64,000 bases of DNA from Dinghuibacter silviterrae (GTDB taxonomy: Bacteria > Bacteroidota > Bacteroidia > Chitinophagales > Chitinophagaceae). The notes under the pieces are model-generated. The model was not told where the DNA came from and made no database searches. It saw nothing but the letters and a program-made list of their open reading frames with translations. The translations under genes and the position numbers were made by a program. The DNA lies in contig NZ_SODV01000001.1 in assembly GCF_004366355.1 (NCBI RefSeq), positions 3,534,001 through 3,598,000 on the forward strand, read 5' to 3'. Of the stretch, positions 1-9,201 are shown piece after piece (within the stretch, counting starts at the first letter, position 1; the number at the start of each line of letters is the position of its first letter).

Positions 1-1
1 C

Positions 2-1297
2 CATGCCGCGCTTTGCGAGCTCAACTATACCCCCGAGAATGCCGCCGGCGGGATCGACATTGCGCATGCGCTGGAGATCAATACCCAGTTCGATCTTTCG
101 CGGCAGTTCTGGTCTTATCTCGTCAAAAAAGGACGCATCGCCGATCCGCAGGCGTTTATCCACCCCGTGCCCCATTGCAGCTTCGTACGGGGTGCGGACA
201 ATATGGCCTATTTAAAAAAGCGCTTCGAAGCACTTTCCGGGCACCACTTGTACAAGGGCATGGAATACGCAGATGACAAACAACAGCTCCAGGACTGGTT
301 CCCCCTCGTGATGGAAGGCCGTGAACCAGGTGACGTCGTGGCGGCCACGCGGATGCGGACTGGGACGGATGTGGACTACGGCGCCCTGACCAAAATACTT
401 CTCGACGGTTTCGACGTACACTACGGGAGCCGGGTACAGGACCTCCGGCGCCAGGGTGACCACTGGGTCGCCAAAGTCCGGGACGAAAAAACCGGCCACC
501 ACAGCGACGTCAAGGCGGACTTTGTCTTTATCGGCGCCGGGGGCGGTTCGCTCCACCTGCTCCAGAAATCCGGTATCCCCGAAGCCAAAGGCTACGCGGG
601 CTTCCCGGTCAGCGGGGTCTGGCTTCGTTGCGACAACCCCGACATCGCTGCCCGGCACAACGCCAAAGTATACGGCAAAGCCGCGGTGGGTTCGCCACCC
701 ATGTCGGTTCCCCACCTCGATACGCGCAGGATCGAAGGCAAGACCTCGGTGCTTTTCGGCCCCTTTGCCGGTTTTTCGACAAAGTTTCTCAAACACGGGT
801 CCTACCTCGACCTCTTCGGGTCCATCGACCTGGACAATATTTTGCCCATGCTCGCAGTGGGCAGGGACAATTATGCCCTGGAAAAATACCTTATCGGCCA
901 GGTCCTCGAATCGATGGACGAACGCCTGGAGGCGCTCAGGGAATTTTTCCCCCAGGCACGCGCCGAAGACTGGCGGATAGAAGTCGCCGGTCAACGCGTC
1001 CAGATCATCAAAAAGGACCCCGAACACGGCGGCATCCTCCAGTTCGGAACCGAGCTCGTCTCCGCCGGTGATCATTCGCTGGTGGCCATGCTGGGCGCGT
1101 CCCCCGGCGCCTCCACCGCCGTGGCGATTATATGCCAGGTGTTGGAGCGGTGTTTTGGCCCCCGCCTCAAAGACGGCTGGGGACCCAGGGTCAAAGAAAT
1201 GATCCCGTCCTACGGCCACTCCCTGATCGACGACGCCGCGCTGTGTACCAAGGTCCGGGCCGACACCGCGGCCGTCCTCAACCTCGAACACGCATGA
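2..1297 (+). CDS. mqo: Malate:quinone oxidoreductase, 5' end missing
   Basis: Membrane-associated FAD enzyme that oxidises malate to oxaloacetate and passes electrons to quinone, a TCA-cycle step. The frame is open from the first base, and 431 residues are visible. The family is usually about 490-500 residues, so the N-terminal FAD-binding glycine motif lies outside the window. Family hallmarks visible are [20 protein letters not shown] at the left edge, the [14 protein letters not shown] stretch, a second nucleotide-fold glycine run ([12 protein letters not shown]), and the C-terminal [11 protein letters not shown] and YGHSLIDD segments. The stop overlaps the next start as ATGA, so the next two genes are probably co-transcribed. 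Confidence 0.93.
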   Translation, partial: HAALCELNYTPENAAGGIDIAHALEINTQFDLSRQFWSYLVKKGRIADPQAFIHPVPHCSFVRGADNMAYLKKRFEALSGHHLYKGMEYADDKQQLQDWFPLVMEGREPGDVVAATRMRTGTDVDYGALTKILLDGFDVHYGSRVQDLRRQGDHWVAKVRDEKTGHHSDVKADFVFIGAGGGSLHLLQKSGIPEAKGYAGFPVSGVWLRCDNPDIAARHNAKVYGKAAVGSPPMSVPHLDTRRIEGKTSVLFGPFAGFSTKFLKHGSYLDLFGSIDLDNILPMLAVGRDNYALEKYLIGQVLESMDERLEALREFFPQARAEDWRIEVAGQRVQIIKKDPEHGGILQFGTELVSAGDHSLVAMLGASPGASTAVAIICQVLERCFGPRLKDGWGPRVKEMIPSYGHSLIDDAALCTKVRADTAAVLNLEHA

Positions 1298-1665
1298 TAC
1301 GCGCCTACCTCTTATATACCGGCCCCGACGGGCACTCCCATGTAACGGCGGGGCATATCCCCGATGGCTCGCTCACGGCGGCGACCTCCGTTATGTTTAA
1401 GGAAACGCCCGCGCACTCAACGCTGGATTGGCACAATGCGCCTTTTACGCAGTATGTCATCACCCTCGCGGGGGTACTGTCGTTTACCACCCATACCGGG
1501 GAGACGTTTTTGGTCCACCCCGGTGAGGTGCTGATCGCGACGGATGTGCGCGGCAGCGGGCACGAGTGGCGGCTCGTTAATGATGAGCCGTGGAGAAGGG
1601 TGTATGTGGTGTTCTCCGAAGGTGATGCGGTGCCGTTCGTGGCGGATCAAACATCCGGCGCATGA
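1294..1665 (+). CDS. Small cupin-domain protein
   Basis: A 123-residue single-domain cupin. I chose ATG 1294, which overlaps the mqo stop (ATGA); longer frames upstream lie inside mqo. The two cupin motifs are visible: [19 protein letters not shown] with a His near its start, and [19 protein letters not shown] followed by GHEW. The fold is a beta-barrel that usually binds a metal through His/Glu residues. The substrate cannot be told. The gene sits between mqo and a CPBP protease with 4-base overlaps on both sides, so translation is probably coupled. Confidence 0.75.
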   Translation: MIRAYLLYTGPDGHSHVTAGHIPDGSLTAATSVMFKETPAHSTLDWHNAPFTQYVITLAGVLSFTTHTGETFLVHPGEVLIATDVRGSGHEWRLVNDEPWRRVYVVFSEGDAVPFVADQTSGA

Positions 1666-2336
1666 AGCGCCCCATGCTGGGCGGCGTCCTCCTGACCCTT
1701 GGTTTGCTGGCCCTGTTGTGCCTTTGCGGCAGCGCCTTCCTCCGCGGGCTCGGCTTGCGCAACCCGGTCGCCTTCACGGCCGTCGCCCGCAGCCTTTTTT
1801 GCGTGTGGGCCCTCGTCGTTTGGTGGCACGCCCGTAGCGTGGAAAAACAACCCCTCCTGCTTTGGAAAGAAGAGCGATTGACGGCGGGTGGTTACGTCTT
1901 GTCGATCCTGGGGCTCTTTGGCGCAGTGCTGGTGGGCGTTTTCGTGGAAAGCCTGCTTTTCAGGGCGACCCACTTCCATGAGGGGCTGGGGCCACGGATG
2001 ACCCGGATGCTGGGGATACTCAAGGCACACCACTGGCTTATTTTTTACTCCGCCGTGATCGCCGGTGTCACCGAAGAACTGACGTTTAGGGGCTACCTCC
2101 TTCCGCGCCTGGACATCCTCACGGGGCGCCGCTGGGTGGCCGTCCTGGTGACGTCCATTTTTTTCAGCCTCGCGCATATCCAATACGGAACGGTCACCCA
2201 GGTCGCGGGCACCTTTGTGATCGGCCTGGTGCTGGCCTTGTACTACGAACGGTACCGGAACATCAAAGCGGCCATTGTTTTTCACGCGCTTTGGGACATA
2301 GGGGCGGTTTTTCTATTGTTGCACCGGCTGCACTAG
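1662..2336 (+). CDS. CPBP-family intramembrane metalloprotease
   Basis: A 224-residue polytopic membrane protein of the CPBP (Abi/Rce1-like) family. The catalytic signature is clear: motif 1 EELTFRGYLLPRL (glutamate pair and Arg), motif 2 FFSLAHIQYG (His), and a C-terminal HALWDIG segment. Hydrophobic stretches begin at the N-terminus (LLTLGLLALLCLCGSAFL) and recur throughout. The start overlaps the cupin stop as ATGA. The 3' end overlaps the converging GH28-like gene by 24 bases. Bacterial members process membrane substrates or act in self-immunity; the target here is unknown. Confidence 0.88.
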   Translation: MKRPMLGGVLLTLGLLALLCLCGSAFLRGLGLRNPVAFTAVARSLFCVWALVVWWHARSVEKQPLLLWKEERLTAGGYVLSILGLFGAVLVGVFVESLLFRATHFHEGLGPRMTRMLGILKAHHWLIFYSAVIAGVTEELTFRGYLLPRLDILTGRRWVAVLVTSIFFSLAHIQYGTVTQVAGTFVIGLVLALYYERYRNIKAAIVFHALWDIGAVFLLLHRLH

Positions 2337-4040
2337 AGCACCTGCTTCAAAGGCCGTTAACTTCGTCGCCTTCGTTTGGTCGCCGCCGTCCACCTTGATA
2401 TTGGCACAAGCCGGGCCTTCCAGCCGCAGGAACACGGGCACTTTCGACAACACGCGGGTCGCCGTCAGCAACACGTCGCTGGAATCGATAATCCGTATCA
2501 GCGATTCCACGTTTTCGTCTCCCTGGGCGCTCAACCCGTTAACCGCCGCATCCGTCACGTGATCCATAATCAGCGCCGGCCGAAGTTCCGGGTTGTCCAC
2601 CGTCAGGCGTATATTCGACAGCGTTAGGCCCTTGACGTTTCGTACGTACAACCCATAAGCCGGGGGAACCCCGATCTCGAAATACTCCCGCGCGATGGCC
2701 GGTACCGCGCGCACGGCAGCCTGTTCCTCCGTTCCCCCGCCCGGATAGTGCACGTGCACGTCTTCAAACGAAATGTTCTCTAAGTACGCCTCCCCCACAC
2801 CGTTCAACACCATGCAGGAAAATACTTCCCCTGGCCGGTACCCGCTGGTAAACTCCGCCTCCCGCAATTGAACCGGTTTGACAACGGTGGCGTGTATCCC
2901 CGAAAACGAAATATTCCGCACCACGCCCTCCCCCTGGAGCCCTATGGAAATGGGCCCGGTCACGTCCCGCATCACGATGTCCGAGAAACGGATGTCCTCA
3001 AAACGGGACCCCTGCCCGCCGCGCATCTTGATGGGACAGCCATACGCCTCGTAGATCAGACAGTTCGACACCGTGATGTTCCGCGCTTCCCCACCCCCGA
3101 AACGGAACACCGACCATCGGGTGCTAAAGCTACAATTCGTCACCGTGATGTATTGACACGACCCAAAAAGCGCGCACGCATCGTCCTGACACTGCACGTC
3201 GCAGTTGCTCAGGTGCACATACCGGCAACTGATAAAATGAAACCCGTCGTTGTTGTGGATCACTTTGCTGTAGATGCGCAGCCCCCCCATTTTGATGTGT
3301 TCCGATTGGATAACCCTGATCGAATGATACGCGCATTTGTACAGGTAGATGTCCCGCACGGTCAGGTTGTTACATTTATGGAAAAGGAGGTGATACGGAC
3401 GGTCGTTCCCCGTCCGCCCCGCCGGCGAGGGCAGCCCCCGGGCCGGGCTCCTGAATTGCGCGCCCTGCCCGTCGATCGTCCCTTTGCCCTCTATAGTGAT
3501 ATTGTCGGCGCCCACCGCAAAGATCAACCCGACGTTCCCGTCGTTCAGTGTCGTGTCCCCGCTCAGCGGTATCGCTTCCGCCGCCCGGTATTGCGTTCCA
3601 TCGGCGCTCCCCACCAGCGTGGCCTGAGCGGCCAGGTGCAGGGTAACGTTACTCTTCAGTTCGACGGTCCCGATAACGAAACGGCCGGCGGGCACCAGGA
3701 CGGTGCCGCCCAGGTCTCGCGTGCACGCGTCGATGGCGGCCTGTAAGGCTTTTGTATCCAGCGACGTCCCGTCGCCTTTGGCGCCGAAGTCGCGGATGTT
3801 GTAGAGGCGGGCGCCGAGGGCGTTGTCTGAGGCGCCGGCGCCGCGAATGGGGCCGAGGTCGGGGGCCGGGGCGGCGGTGCCGTGGCCCGCTGCCGCATCG
3901 CCGCCGCCGTGGCCCGCGGCCAGAGCGGCCGGCGAGCCGGCGCCATTTGCGGTCGCGCCGTTCGCCGGGTCGGCGGCCAACCCCGCGGTCGCGCCGGCGG
4001 CGAGCGCCAGCCAGCCGCGTCGTGAAAAAGTGTTGCTCAT
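2313..4040 (-). CDS. Tat-exported GH28-like right-handed beta-helix enzyme
   Basis: A 575-residue secreted protein. The N-terminus SRRGWLALAAGATAG is a twin-arginine signal, followed by an Ala/Gly/Pro-rich linker to about residue 75. Then comes a pectate-lyase-3-type start (YNIRDFGAKGDGTSLDTKAL) and a parallel beta-helix. GH28 landmarks visible are NNDGFHF near residue 262 (for NTDG), CQDDACAL near 284 (the Asp pair) and IKMRGG near 340. The canonical Gly-His-Gly is absent; WSVFRFGGG stands in its place, so this is a divergent member. A role on galacturonan or another uronate or deoxy-sugar glycan is inferred from the family and from the galactan-type locus next door. Confidence 0.75.
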   Translation of the reverse strand: MSNTFSRRGWLALAAGATAGLAADPANGATANGAGSPAALAAGHGGGDAAAGHGTAAPAPDLGPIRGAGASDNALGARLYNIRDFGAKGDGTSLDTKALQAAIDACTRDLGGTVLVPAGRFVIGTVELKSNVTLHLAAQATLVGSADGTQYRAAEAIPLSGDTTLNDGNVGLIFAVGADNITIEGKGTIDGQGAQFRSPARGLPSPAGRTGNDRPYHLLFHKCNNLTVRDIYLYKCAYHSIRVIQSEHIKMGGLRIYSKVIHNNDGFHFISCRYVHLSNCDVQCQDDACALFGSCQYITVTNCSFSTRWSVFRFGGGEARNITVSNCLIYEAYGCPIKMRGGQGSRFEDIRFSDIVMRDVTGPISIGLQGEGVVRNISFSGIHATVVKPVQLREAEFTSGYRPGEVFSCMVLNGVGEAYLENISFEDVHVHYPGGGTEEQAAVRAVPAIAREYFEIGVPPAYGLYVRNVKGLTLSNIRLTVDNPELRPALIMDHVTDAAVNGLSAQGDENVESLIRIIDSSDVLLTATRVLSKVPVFLRLEGPACANIKVDGGDQTKATKLTAFEAGALVQPVQQ

Positions 4041-4133
4041 GGGCCCAAGTTCCTTCGCCGCGACGCGCCCAAACTCAGCGATTTTAGCAAACTATTGGCT
4101 TATAGTAGCAATCCTTCCGAATATATTTATGGA

Positions 4134-4961
4134 ATGAAGACACTACTCGCCGCCTGTTTCGCACTTTTGACCGTCAGCGCCAGATCCGAACCCCAAAATG
4201 CAGACACGGACGTGCTCGATGTCGATAGTGTTGGACGGGCCGCTTTATTGCAGTTTACGGAAACAGAAAGGGATGCCTTTGTCAAGGCGAACAATGCGGC
4301 TATTGGAGAAGGGATAAGGCCGTTTTGGAACGCCTATAGGGCCAAAAAACTTCTTTTTGTCTCGGAAAACCCCGATGTACATCTATCACTTATTGTCTTT
4401 AAAGATGATATCGTACGGTATGGGCCGATGGAAGGAATATCCATGGACTCTTTGTGGAATTTTTACAATAAGTACCTGGCGGCAACCTATGCGCATTCGC
4501 CTGAAGACAGCAGTATCCGGGAATTGTTCTACTACAATACGCTATCCGTGGGTAAAAAGGCGCCTGCATTTGTTCAGGAAGATGTCCATGGCAACATGGT
4601 CGACCTGCGAAAAATAAAAAGCAGGTACATTCTTTTGAACTTTTGGGCCAGTTGGTGCCAGCCATGTGTGCAGGAAATACCCCAGTTTAATCATATCAGG
4701 AGTAAATACCCGGCTGATGTCTTGGAATTCATATTTGTTTCCGAAGATAAGGCCAAGGAAACAGAGGGCAAAGCTTCTTTAAAATATGGACATACATACG
4801 GGTTTCACTGTATGAGCAATGACAGCCTCCTTTTGAAATTTAATGTCAAGGGGATTCCAAAGACGTACTTGCTCGATAGAGAGACCGGTGTTATCCTATT
4901 TTTTTCTGATGGCACGTTGACGGACGATGCCATAATTAAGGCTCTAAACGCCACTCGCTAG
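4134..4961 (+). CDS. Exported TlpA/ResA-like thioredoxin-fold protein
   Basis: A 275-residue periplasmic thiol-disulfide protein. I chose ATG 4134 because it begins a good signal peptide (MKTLLAACFALLTVSARS); the frame also opens at a TTG 39 bases earlier. Residues about 30-135 form an unassigned N-terminal domain. The thioredoxin domain follows, with a WCQPC active site (Cys175 and Cys178) and a cis-Pro loop in VKGIPKTYLLD. The redox role is established for the family; the partner is unknown. The gene reads visibly more AT-rich than its neighbours and lies alone between two minus-strand CAZyme genes, which hints at later acquisition. Its 3' end overlaps the large fused enzyme gene by 26 bases. 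Confidence 0.85.
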   Translation: MKTLLAACFALLTVSARSEPQNADTDVLDVDSVGRAALLQFTETERDAFVKANNAAIGEGIRPFWNAYRAKKLLFVSENPDVHLSLIVFKDDIVRYGPMEGISMDSLWNFYNKYLAATYAHSPEDSSIRELFYYNTLSVGKKAPAFVQEDVHGNMVDLRKIKSRYILLNFWASWCQPCVQEIPQFNHIRSKYPADVLEFIFVSEDKAKETEGKASLKYGHTYGFHCMSNDSLLLKFNVKGIPKTYLLDRETGVILFFSDGTLTDDAIIKALNATR

Positions 4962-7900
4962 TCCACGGAATCGTCGGCCCATCGTCCTTCCACTCTACTG
5001 GCAACCAGAGATACCGGCTGTCTTTTAAGTCCTTTGGGTTCCAACGGTCCGCGATAAAAATATAACTACCGTTGACGGGCAGGACATACGTGGACTGTCC
5101 CTCGAAGGTCCGGTCGGCGTCCACGCCCCGCATCGGGTTGCCCTGTCGTGTCCAGGGACCAAAGATGGAGGTGGCGGTATACAGGCTGGCCTTGTTGGGG
5201 GCCCAGCCGGTGCAGGCGCTGGTGATCAGGTAGTAGGTGCCGTTCCGCTTGAAAAGGGCGGGCGCCTCCTGATGGTCGCGGGCGATCAGGCTGTCTGCCG
5301 GGGTGACCGAGAGGTAGTCCTCCGACAGCCTTGCGATCCGCATATCGTAGTTCTCGCGGGAGGAATACACCTCGTAGGCCGAGCCGTCGTCATCCGTGAA
5401 CAGCGTCATGTCCCTGGACATATTACCGTTGGGGCGGAAGCTGTGGACATAATGGTAGGGACCGGTGACCTTGTCGCTGACGGCCACGGCGGCCCGGGCG
5501 GCGGCGTAGCCTTTGTCCCGGAGTTCGAGGTGGAACCACATCACGTATTGACGGGTTTGGGCATTGTATAAAACCTTGGGGCGTTCCATAATGCAACCGC
5601 GGGCGATGTCGCTGGCGGTATCGGGGGAGACCGCCACGGCGAGTCCTTCGAATGCCCAGTGGTAAAGGTCTTTGGAGGAATACACGTTTACGCCCTGGGA
5701 CTGGTGGCCGCCCCTTTTTTCGCCAAACCAGTAGTAGGTTCCTTTGTCGAAAAGGATGCCCCCGCCGTGCGCGTTGATGACGTCGCCCTTATCGTCGGTC
5801 CAGGTTTTGCCCGGGGTAAAGCTGTCGTCGGTCAGGTGATCCAGGATGGGATGATCCACGGTTGCCAGCTCGGGCAGCGCCACGCCGGTTTCGTCGAACA
5901 CGACGACCTTGTTGTCGCCCTTGCGCAACCATTCCGCGGGTATATACAGCGTTTGCTGGGGACCGACGTACCAGTAACGGCCGAGGTGGTGGCCGTTGAT
6001 CCATACACAACCTTTGCCCCAGGCGCTCATGTCGAGGTAGGTGTCCGCGGGCTTTTCCAGGTGAAAGGTGCCCGCGCTCAGCACGGGGGCGTCGCCGTTT
6101 AAGGCCGGCGCAGCGCGGTTCGCGACCGGCGCCGCTTCGACCGGCGCCGCTGCGGGTGCGCCAGGTGCGGGCAGTGACGCTGCGGGCACGATGCTGGCCG
6201 CGGACACGTTGGGCGCGTGGTCGAACGGCAGCCTATACATCCGCCACCCCCGCAACTCGCTTCCATCCAGCGTCACCCGCCCGGTGATGCCCTTTTCATT
6301 TTGCAAAAGGTACGGTCCAAAGTTGATCCGTCCCAGGTTCTCTACCAGGATGTCCAGGGTATCGGCCGCCTGAGCGGCGATGAGCAGGCTGTCCTGGTCC
6401 AGGCGACGGTCGAGCGTACCGATCCGCCGGCCGTTGAGGAAGACGAGCGCATAGTCCCGGAGCCCCCCGACCGTCAGAAGTCCGGTCGCGGTTCCCGGAA
6501 GGATGGTCCTATAGAGTACGAATCCATAAGCCTGGTTCAGGTCTTCGAATGTCAGGGGCGTTTGGTGGATCACCGGGGCCGGCAGGTGTGCAAAAAGACT
6601 TTCGCGCGCCGTCAGCCGGACCACCGGCAATGCTACCGCGGGTTTGATCGCCGGAACGGGCGGCAGCGGCGAAGAAACATGCCGTTGAATCACCGACCGG
6701 AAAGCCATATACTTTGCGGTGGGATTCCCGGCCTCGTCCAGGGGCGCGTCATAGTCATAGCTGCTCGTTTCGGGCTGATAGGGTGTGGAGCCTTTGTAGT
6801 TGGCGCCGTTCATAAAGCCCCGGGTGGTCCCCCCGTGGAACATGTACATGTTGATCGAGATTCCCGCGGACAGGACGGCGTCCAGAGACGGGGCGTAGTC
6901 CGCGGCGGGCACCGTATGGTGGGAGGCGCCCCACCAGTCAAACCACGCGGGGTACCATTCGGCGATATAATAGGGTCCCTTGCCGTCGTGGTTGGCGCGG
7001 ATCAATGCCTTTACACGGGTGGTGTCGTCCATGCCGTTGACCGCGGGCAGGAGGGGGGAGAGGTGCCCTTTTTCCACATCCGGAGCGGGATCGCAGGTGT
7101 ACAACAACCCGTCGAAACCCGCCTCGCGGAAAAGCCGGCGGTTGGTGTCGAGGTAGGCCTTGTCCGAGCCGTACGACCCGTATTCGTTTTCGATCTGGAC
7201 CATCAGGATGTTTCCGCCGTGGTTGACCTGGAGGGGGGCTAGCTGGCGGCCGATGGCCATGATGTACTTTCTATATTCTTCCAAGTAACGCTGGTTGGTA
7301 CTACGGACGACGAGGCCCTTTTCTTTTTGTAACCAATAAGGGTATCCACCGAATTCCCATTCGGCGCACACGTACGGGCTGGGGCGCAGGACGACCCAAA
7401 GGCCTTCTTCCCGCGCCATACGGACGTAGGCGGCGATGTCGTTGTTCCCGCTGAAATCGAAGTGTCCCTTTTCGGGTTCCTGCGCGTTCCAGAAGACATA
7501 CGTGCCGATGGTGTTCAGACCCATGGCTTTTGCGGCGCGCATCCGGGCCCTCCAGGCTTCGCGGGGGACGCGGGTGTAGTGCATCTCGCCGGAGATCATC
7601 TGGAAGGGTTTGCCGTCCAGCAGGAAGGTGGAGTCGCCGAGGGCGAAGTGGTGGCGGCCCGTGATCGCGGTGGCTGCGCGGGGCGCGCCGGCCGCGGCCA
7701 CCCCTCGCGGAAACGCCCCCACCTCCGGGTGCGCCGCATCCGCCCGCAACCTGAACCCCTCCATGGCGGAAAGCCCCTCGACGCCCGGTCCCACCGGCGC
7801 GCGGAACCCGGGAGCGCTTAAGATCGCGCCCGCATCGGCCGGCCGGTCAACAAACACTCCGTGATAGAGGTTATGCTCAAAGACCACATTCGTAGCCCGC

Positions 7901-9201
7901 CCCAGCGAAAACTTCCCCACGCCGGAATCCACAACAAAATCGTTATAGCGGAAAAACGTGCTGTCAGCGTAGCCGTGCCAATCGCTGAAGGCGACCAAGG
8001 TGCTGTCGGGCCGGGCGCCCGCGGCGCCCTGAGCCGAACCCGCGGTACCTTGAGCCGGACCCGCGGCGCCCCTGCGGGGCACATAGAACACATTATTGTA
8101 CACACAAGCCCCGGAGGTTGGCCCCGCGAAGTGGACCAACGGAGAAAACCCGGCGTGCACACCGGTAGTGCGCAACCCGTCGTTGACGCTCACGTTGTAC
8201 CGCACGATCGTCCCCCGGTTACCGGCGCTCCAGCCGGAGCTGGCGCTACCGTCGTTACAGACCAGCAGGAAACCACCTTCGTTGTCATGGCTATAGTTGT
8301 ATTGAATAATGGTATTCCTGCAGTTCCAGTCGGCGTCGAAGCCCTGGCCATCCCAGGGCGCCTTGTGTCCGCTGACCTCGTTGTACTGTATGACGGTGTT
8401 GTCGCAGCTCCAGGGCCAGATGCCGGCGGCGGATTCCCCGTCGGGCAGAAGCCGGGTGGAACCGCGCATGATGTTGTGTTCGACCAGGGCGCCATCGCAA
8501 CCGATGGGGACGATGCCGTCGCCCGGGACTTCTTCGATCAGGTTATATGCGATCCGCACGTGGGTGCTGGGAAACCAGGCCGTTCGGTTGGAGGACCCGC
8601 CGAGAATGATGCCGTTGCGCTCGCAGCGGCGGACGGTACAGTGTTCGATGAGCAGGCTGTCAAAACAGGAGCCTGTACCGGCATCGCAGGAGATGCCCGC
8701 GCCGCCGCCTTCTTTTTTTACCAAACTACCATTGACGTCGTGCACATCGAGGTGCAACAGGCGGATGTCGCGGGCGACGCCGAAGGAACTAAGGGACACC
8801 TCTACTCCAAAGCGGTGGGGTGCGCGCGAACCGCCGTAATTCGATACATCGAGGTCGCTCAAAACGACAGATGACGAATTAGACACAAACACGGCGGAAG
8901 AAAAGCGTCCGCCGCCTTCGATCCGCGGCTTGTCTCCGACGCCGTAGCGGCCGACGGAAACCCCGGTCACATCGTGCACCACCAACTGCCCCTCAAACCG
9001 CCGCCCGGCCCGTAGCAGCAACGTCTCCCCGGGAAGGAAGACGTGTGCATTGGCTTTTTCAAGGGTTCTCCAGGCGGCTGCGGGGGACGTGCCGGAAAGA
9101 CGGTCATCCCCCCAAAGGGCATCCACATAATAAGCCTTTCGTTGGGCAAAGATCATCGAAGGAACAAAGCCGATCAGGGACAGAAGGAGGTGTTTCAACA
9201 C
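4936..9201 (-). CDS. Three-part secreted glycanase: beta-helix, GH35 and GH43
   Basis: A 1421-residue single open frame. A signal peptide (LLLSLIGFVPSMIFAQ) is followed by a parallel beta-helix domain (about 25-500) rich in short turns with Asn/His/Asp. A GH35 beta-galactosidase core follows (about 511-830, starting at the FLLDGKPFQMISGEMHYTR hallmark). Its acid/base is Glu673 in IENEYGSYG and its likely nucleophile is Glu748 in AEWYPAWFDWWG. Jelly-roll domains extend to about 1110. A GH43 five-bladed propeller follows (about 1120-1421), with INAHGGG at blade 1 and a probable general acid Glu1312 in QEAPALFK. The blade-1 motif recalls exo-beta-1,3-galactanase-type subfamilies. The start is GTG, overlapping the upstream stop by one base (TAGTG). 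It is the last gene of the locus, and the likely substrate is a beta-galactan or arabinogalactan (inference). Confidence 0.88.
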   Translation of the reverse strand: MLKHLLLSLIGFVPSMIFAQRKAYYVDALWGDDRLSGTSPAAAWRTLEKANAHVFLPGETLLLRAGRRFEGQLVVHDVTGVSVGRYGVGDKPRIEGGGRFSSAVFVSNSSSVVLSDLDVSNYGGSRAPHRFGVEVSLSSFGVARDIRLLHLDVHDVNGSLVKKEGGGAGISCDAGTGSCFDSLLIEHCTVRRCERNGIILGGSSNRTAWFPSTHVRIAYNLIEEVPGDGIVPIGCDGALVEHNIMRGSTRLLPDGESAAGIWPWSCDNTVIQYNEVSGHKAPWDGQGFDADWNCRNTIIQYNYSHDNEGGFLLVCNDGSASSGWSAGNRGTIVRYNVSVNDGLRTTGVHAGFSPLVHFAGPTSGACVYNNVFYVPRRGAAGPAQGTAGSAQGAAGARPDSTLVAFSDWHGYADSTFFRYNDFVVDSGVGKFSLGRATNVVFEHNLYHGVFVDRPADAGAILSAPGFRAPVGPGVEGLSAMEGFRLRADAAHPEVGAFPRGVAAAGAPRAATAITGRHHFALGDSTFLLDGKPFQMISGEMHYTRVPREAWRARMRAAKAMGLNTIGTYVFWNAQEPEKGHFDFSGNNDIAAYVRMAREEGLWVVLRPSPYVCAEWEFGGYPYWLQKEKGLVVRSTNQRYLEEYRKYIMAIGRQLAPLQVNHGGNILMVQIENEYGSYGSDKAYLDTNRRLFREAGFDGLLYTCDPAPDVEKGHLSPLLPAVNGMDDTTRVKALIRANHDGKGPYYIAEWYPAWFDWWGASHHTVPAADYAPSLDAVLSAGISINMYMFHGGTTRGFMNGANYKGSTPYQPETSSYDYDAPLDEAGNPTAKYMAFRSVIQRHVSSPLPPVPAIKPAVALPVVRLTARESLFAHLPAPVIHQTPLTFEDLNQAYGFVLYRTILPGTATGLLTVGGLRDYALVFLNGRRIGTLDRRLDQDSLLIAAQAADTLDILVENLGRINFGPYLLQNEKGITGRVTLDGSELRGWRMYRLPFDHAPNVSAASIVPAASLPAPGAPAAAPVEAAPVANRAAPALNGDAPVLSAGTFHLEKPADTYLDMSAWGKGCVWINGHHLGRYWYVGPQQTLYIPAEWLRKGDNKVVVFDETGVALPELATVDHPILDHLTDDSFTPGKTWTDDKGDVINAHGGGILFDKGTYYWFGEKRGGHQSQGVNVYSSKDLYHWAFEGLAVAVSPDTASDIARGCIMERPKVLYNAQTRQYVMWFHLELRDKGYAAARAAVAVSDKVTGPYHYVHSFRPNGNMSRDMTLFTDDDGSAYEVYSSRENYDMRIARLSEDYLSVTPADSLIARDHQEAPALFKRNGTYYLITSACTGWAPNKASLYTATSIFGPWTRQGNPMRGVDADRTFEGQSTYVLPVNGSYIFIADRWNPKDLKDSRYLWLPVEWKDDGPTIPWTSEWRLEP
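8018..8070. repeat. 21-bp GC-rich tandem repeat inside the fused glycanase gene
   Basis: Two full copies plus a partial third copy of a 21-base unit beginning CCCGCGG, at 8018, 8039 and 8060. It encodes an Ala/Gly/Gln/Pro-rich heptad linker within the beta-helix domain. The unit length is a multiple of three, so copy changes keep the frame. Confidence 0.75.

Noticed and set aside
212-1291. A 359-codon open frame antisense to mqo
   Set aside because: mqo motifs are unambiguous on the plus strand.
8018-8070. Short tandem repeats considered as a CRISPR array
   Set aside because: The units are adjacent without spacers, in frame and inside a coding region.
4936-9201. Fusion caused by assembly or frameshift error
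   Set aside because: All three domains are in one frame with natural linkers and no internal stop; an artefact joining three complete domains in frame is unlikely, though reads were not available.
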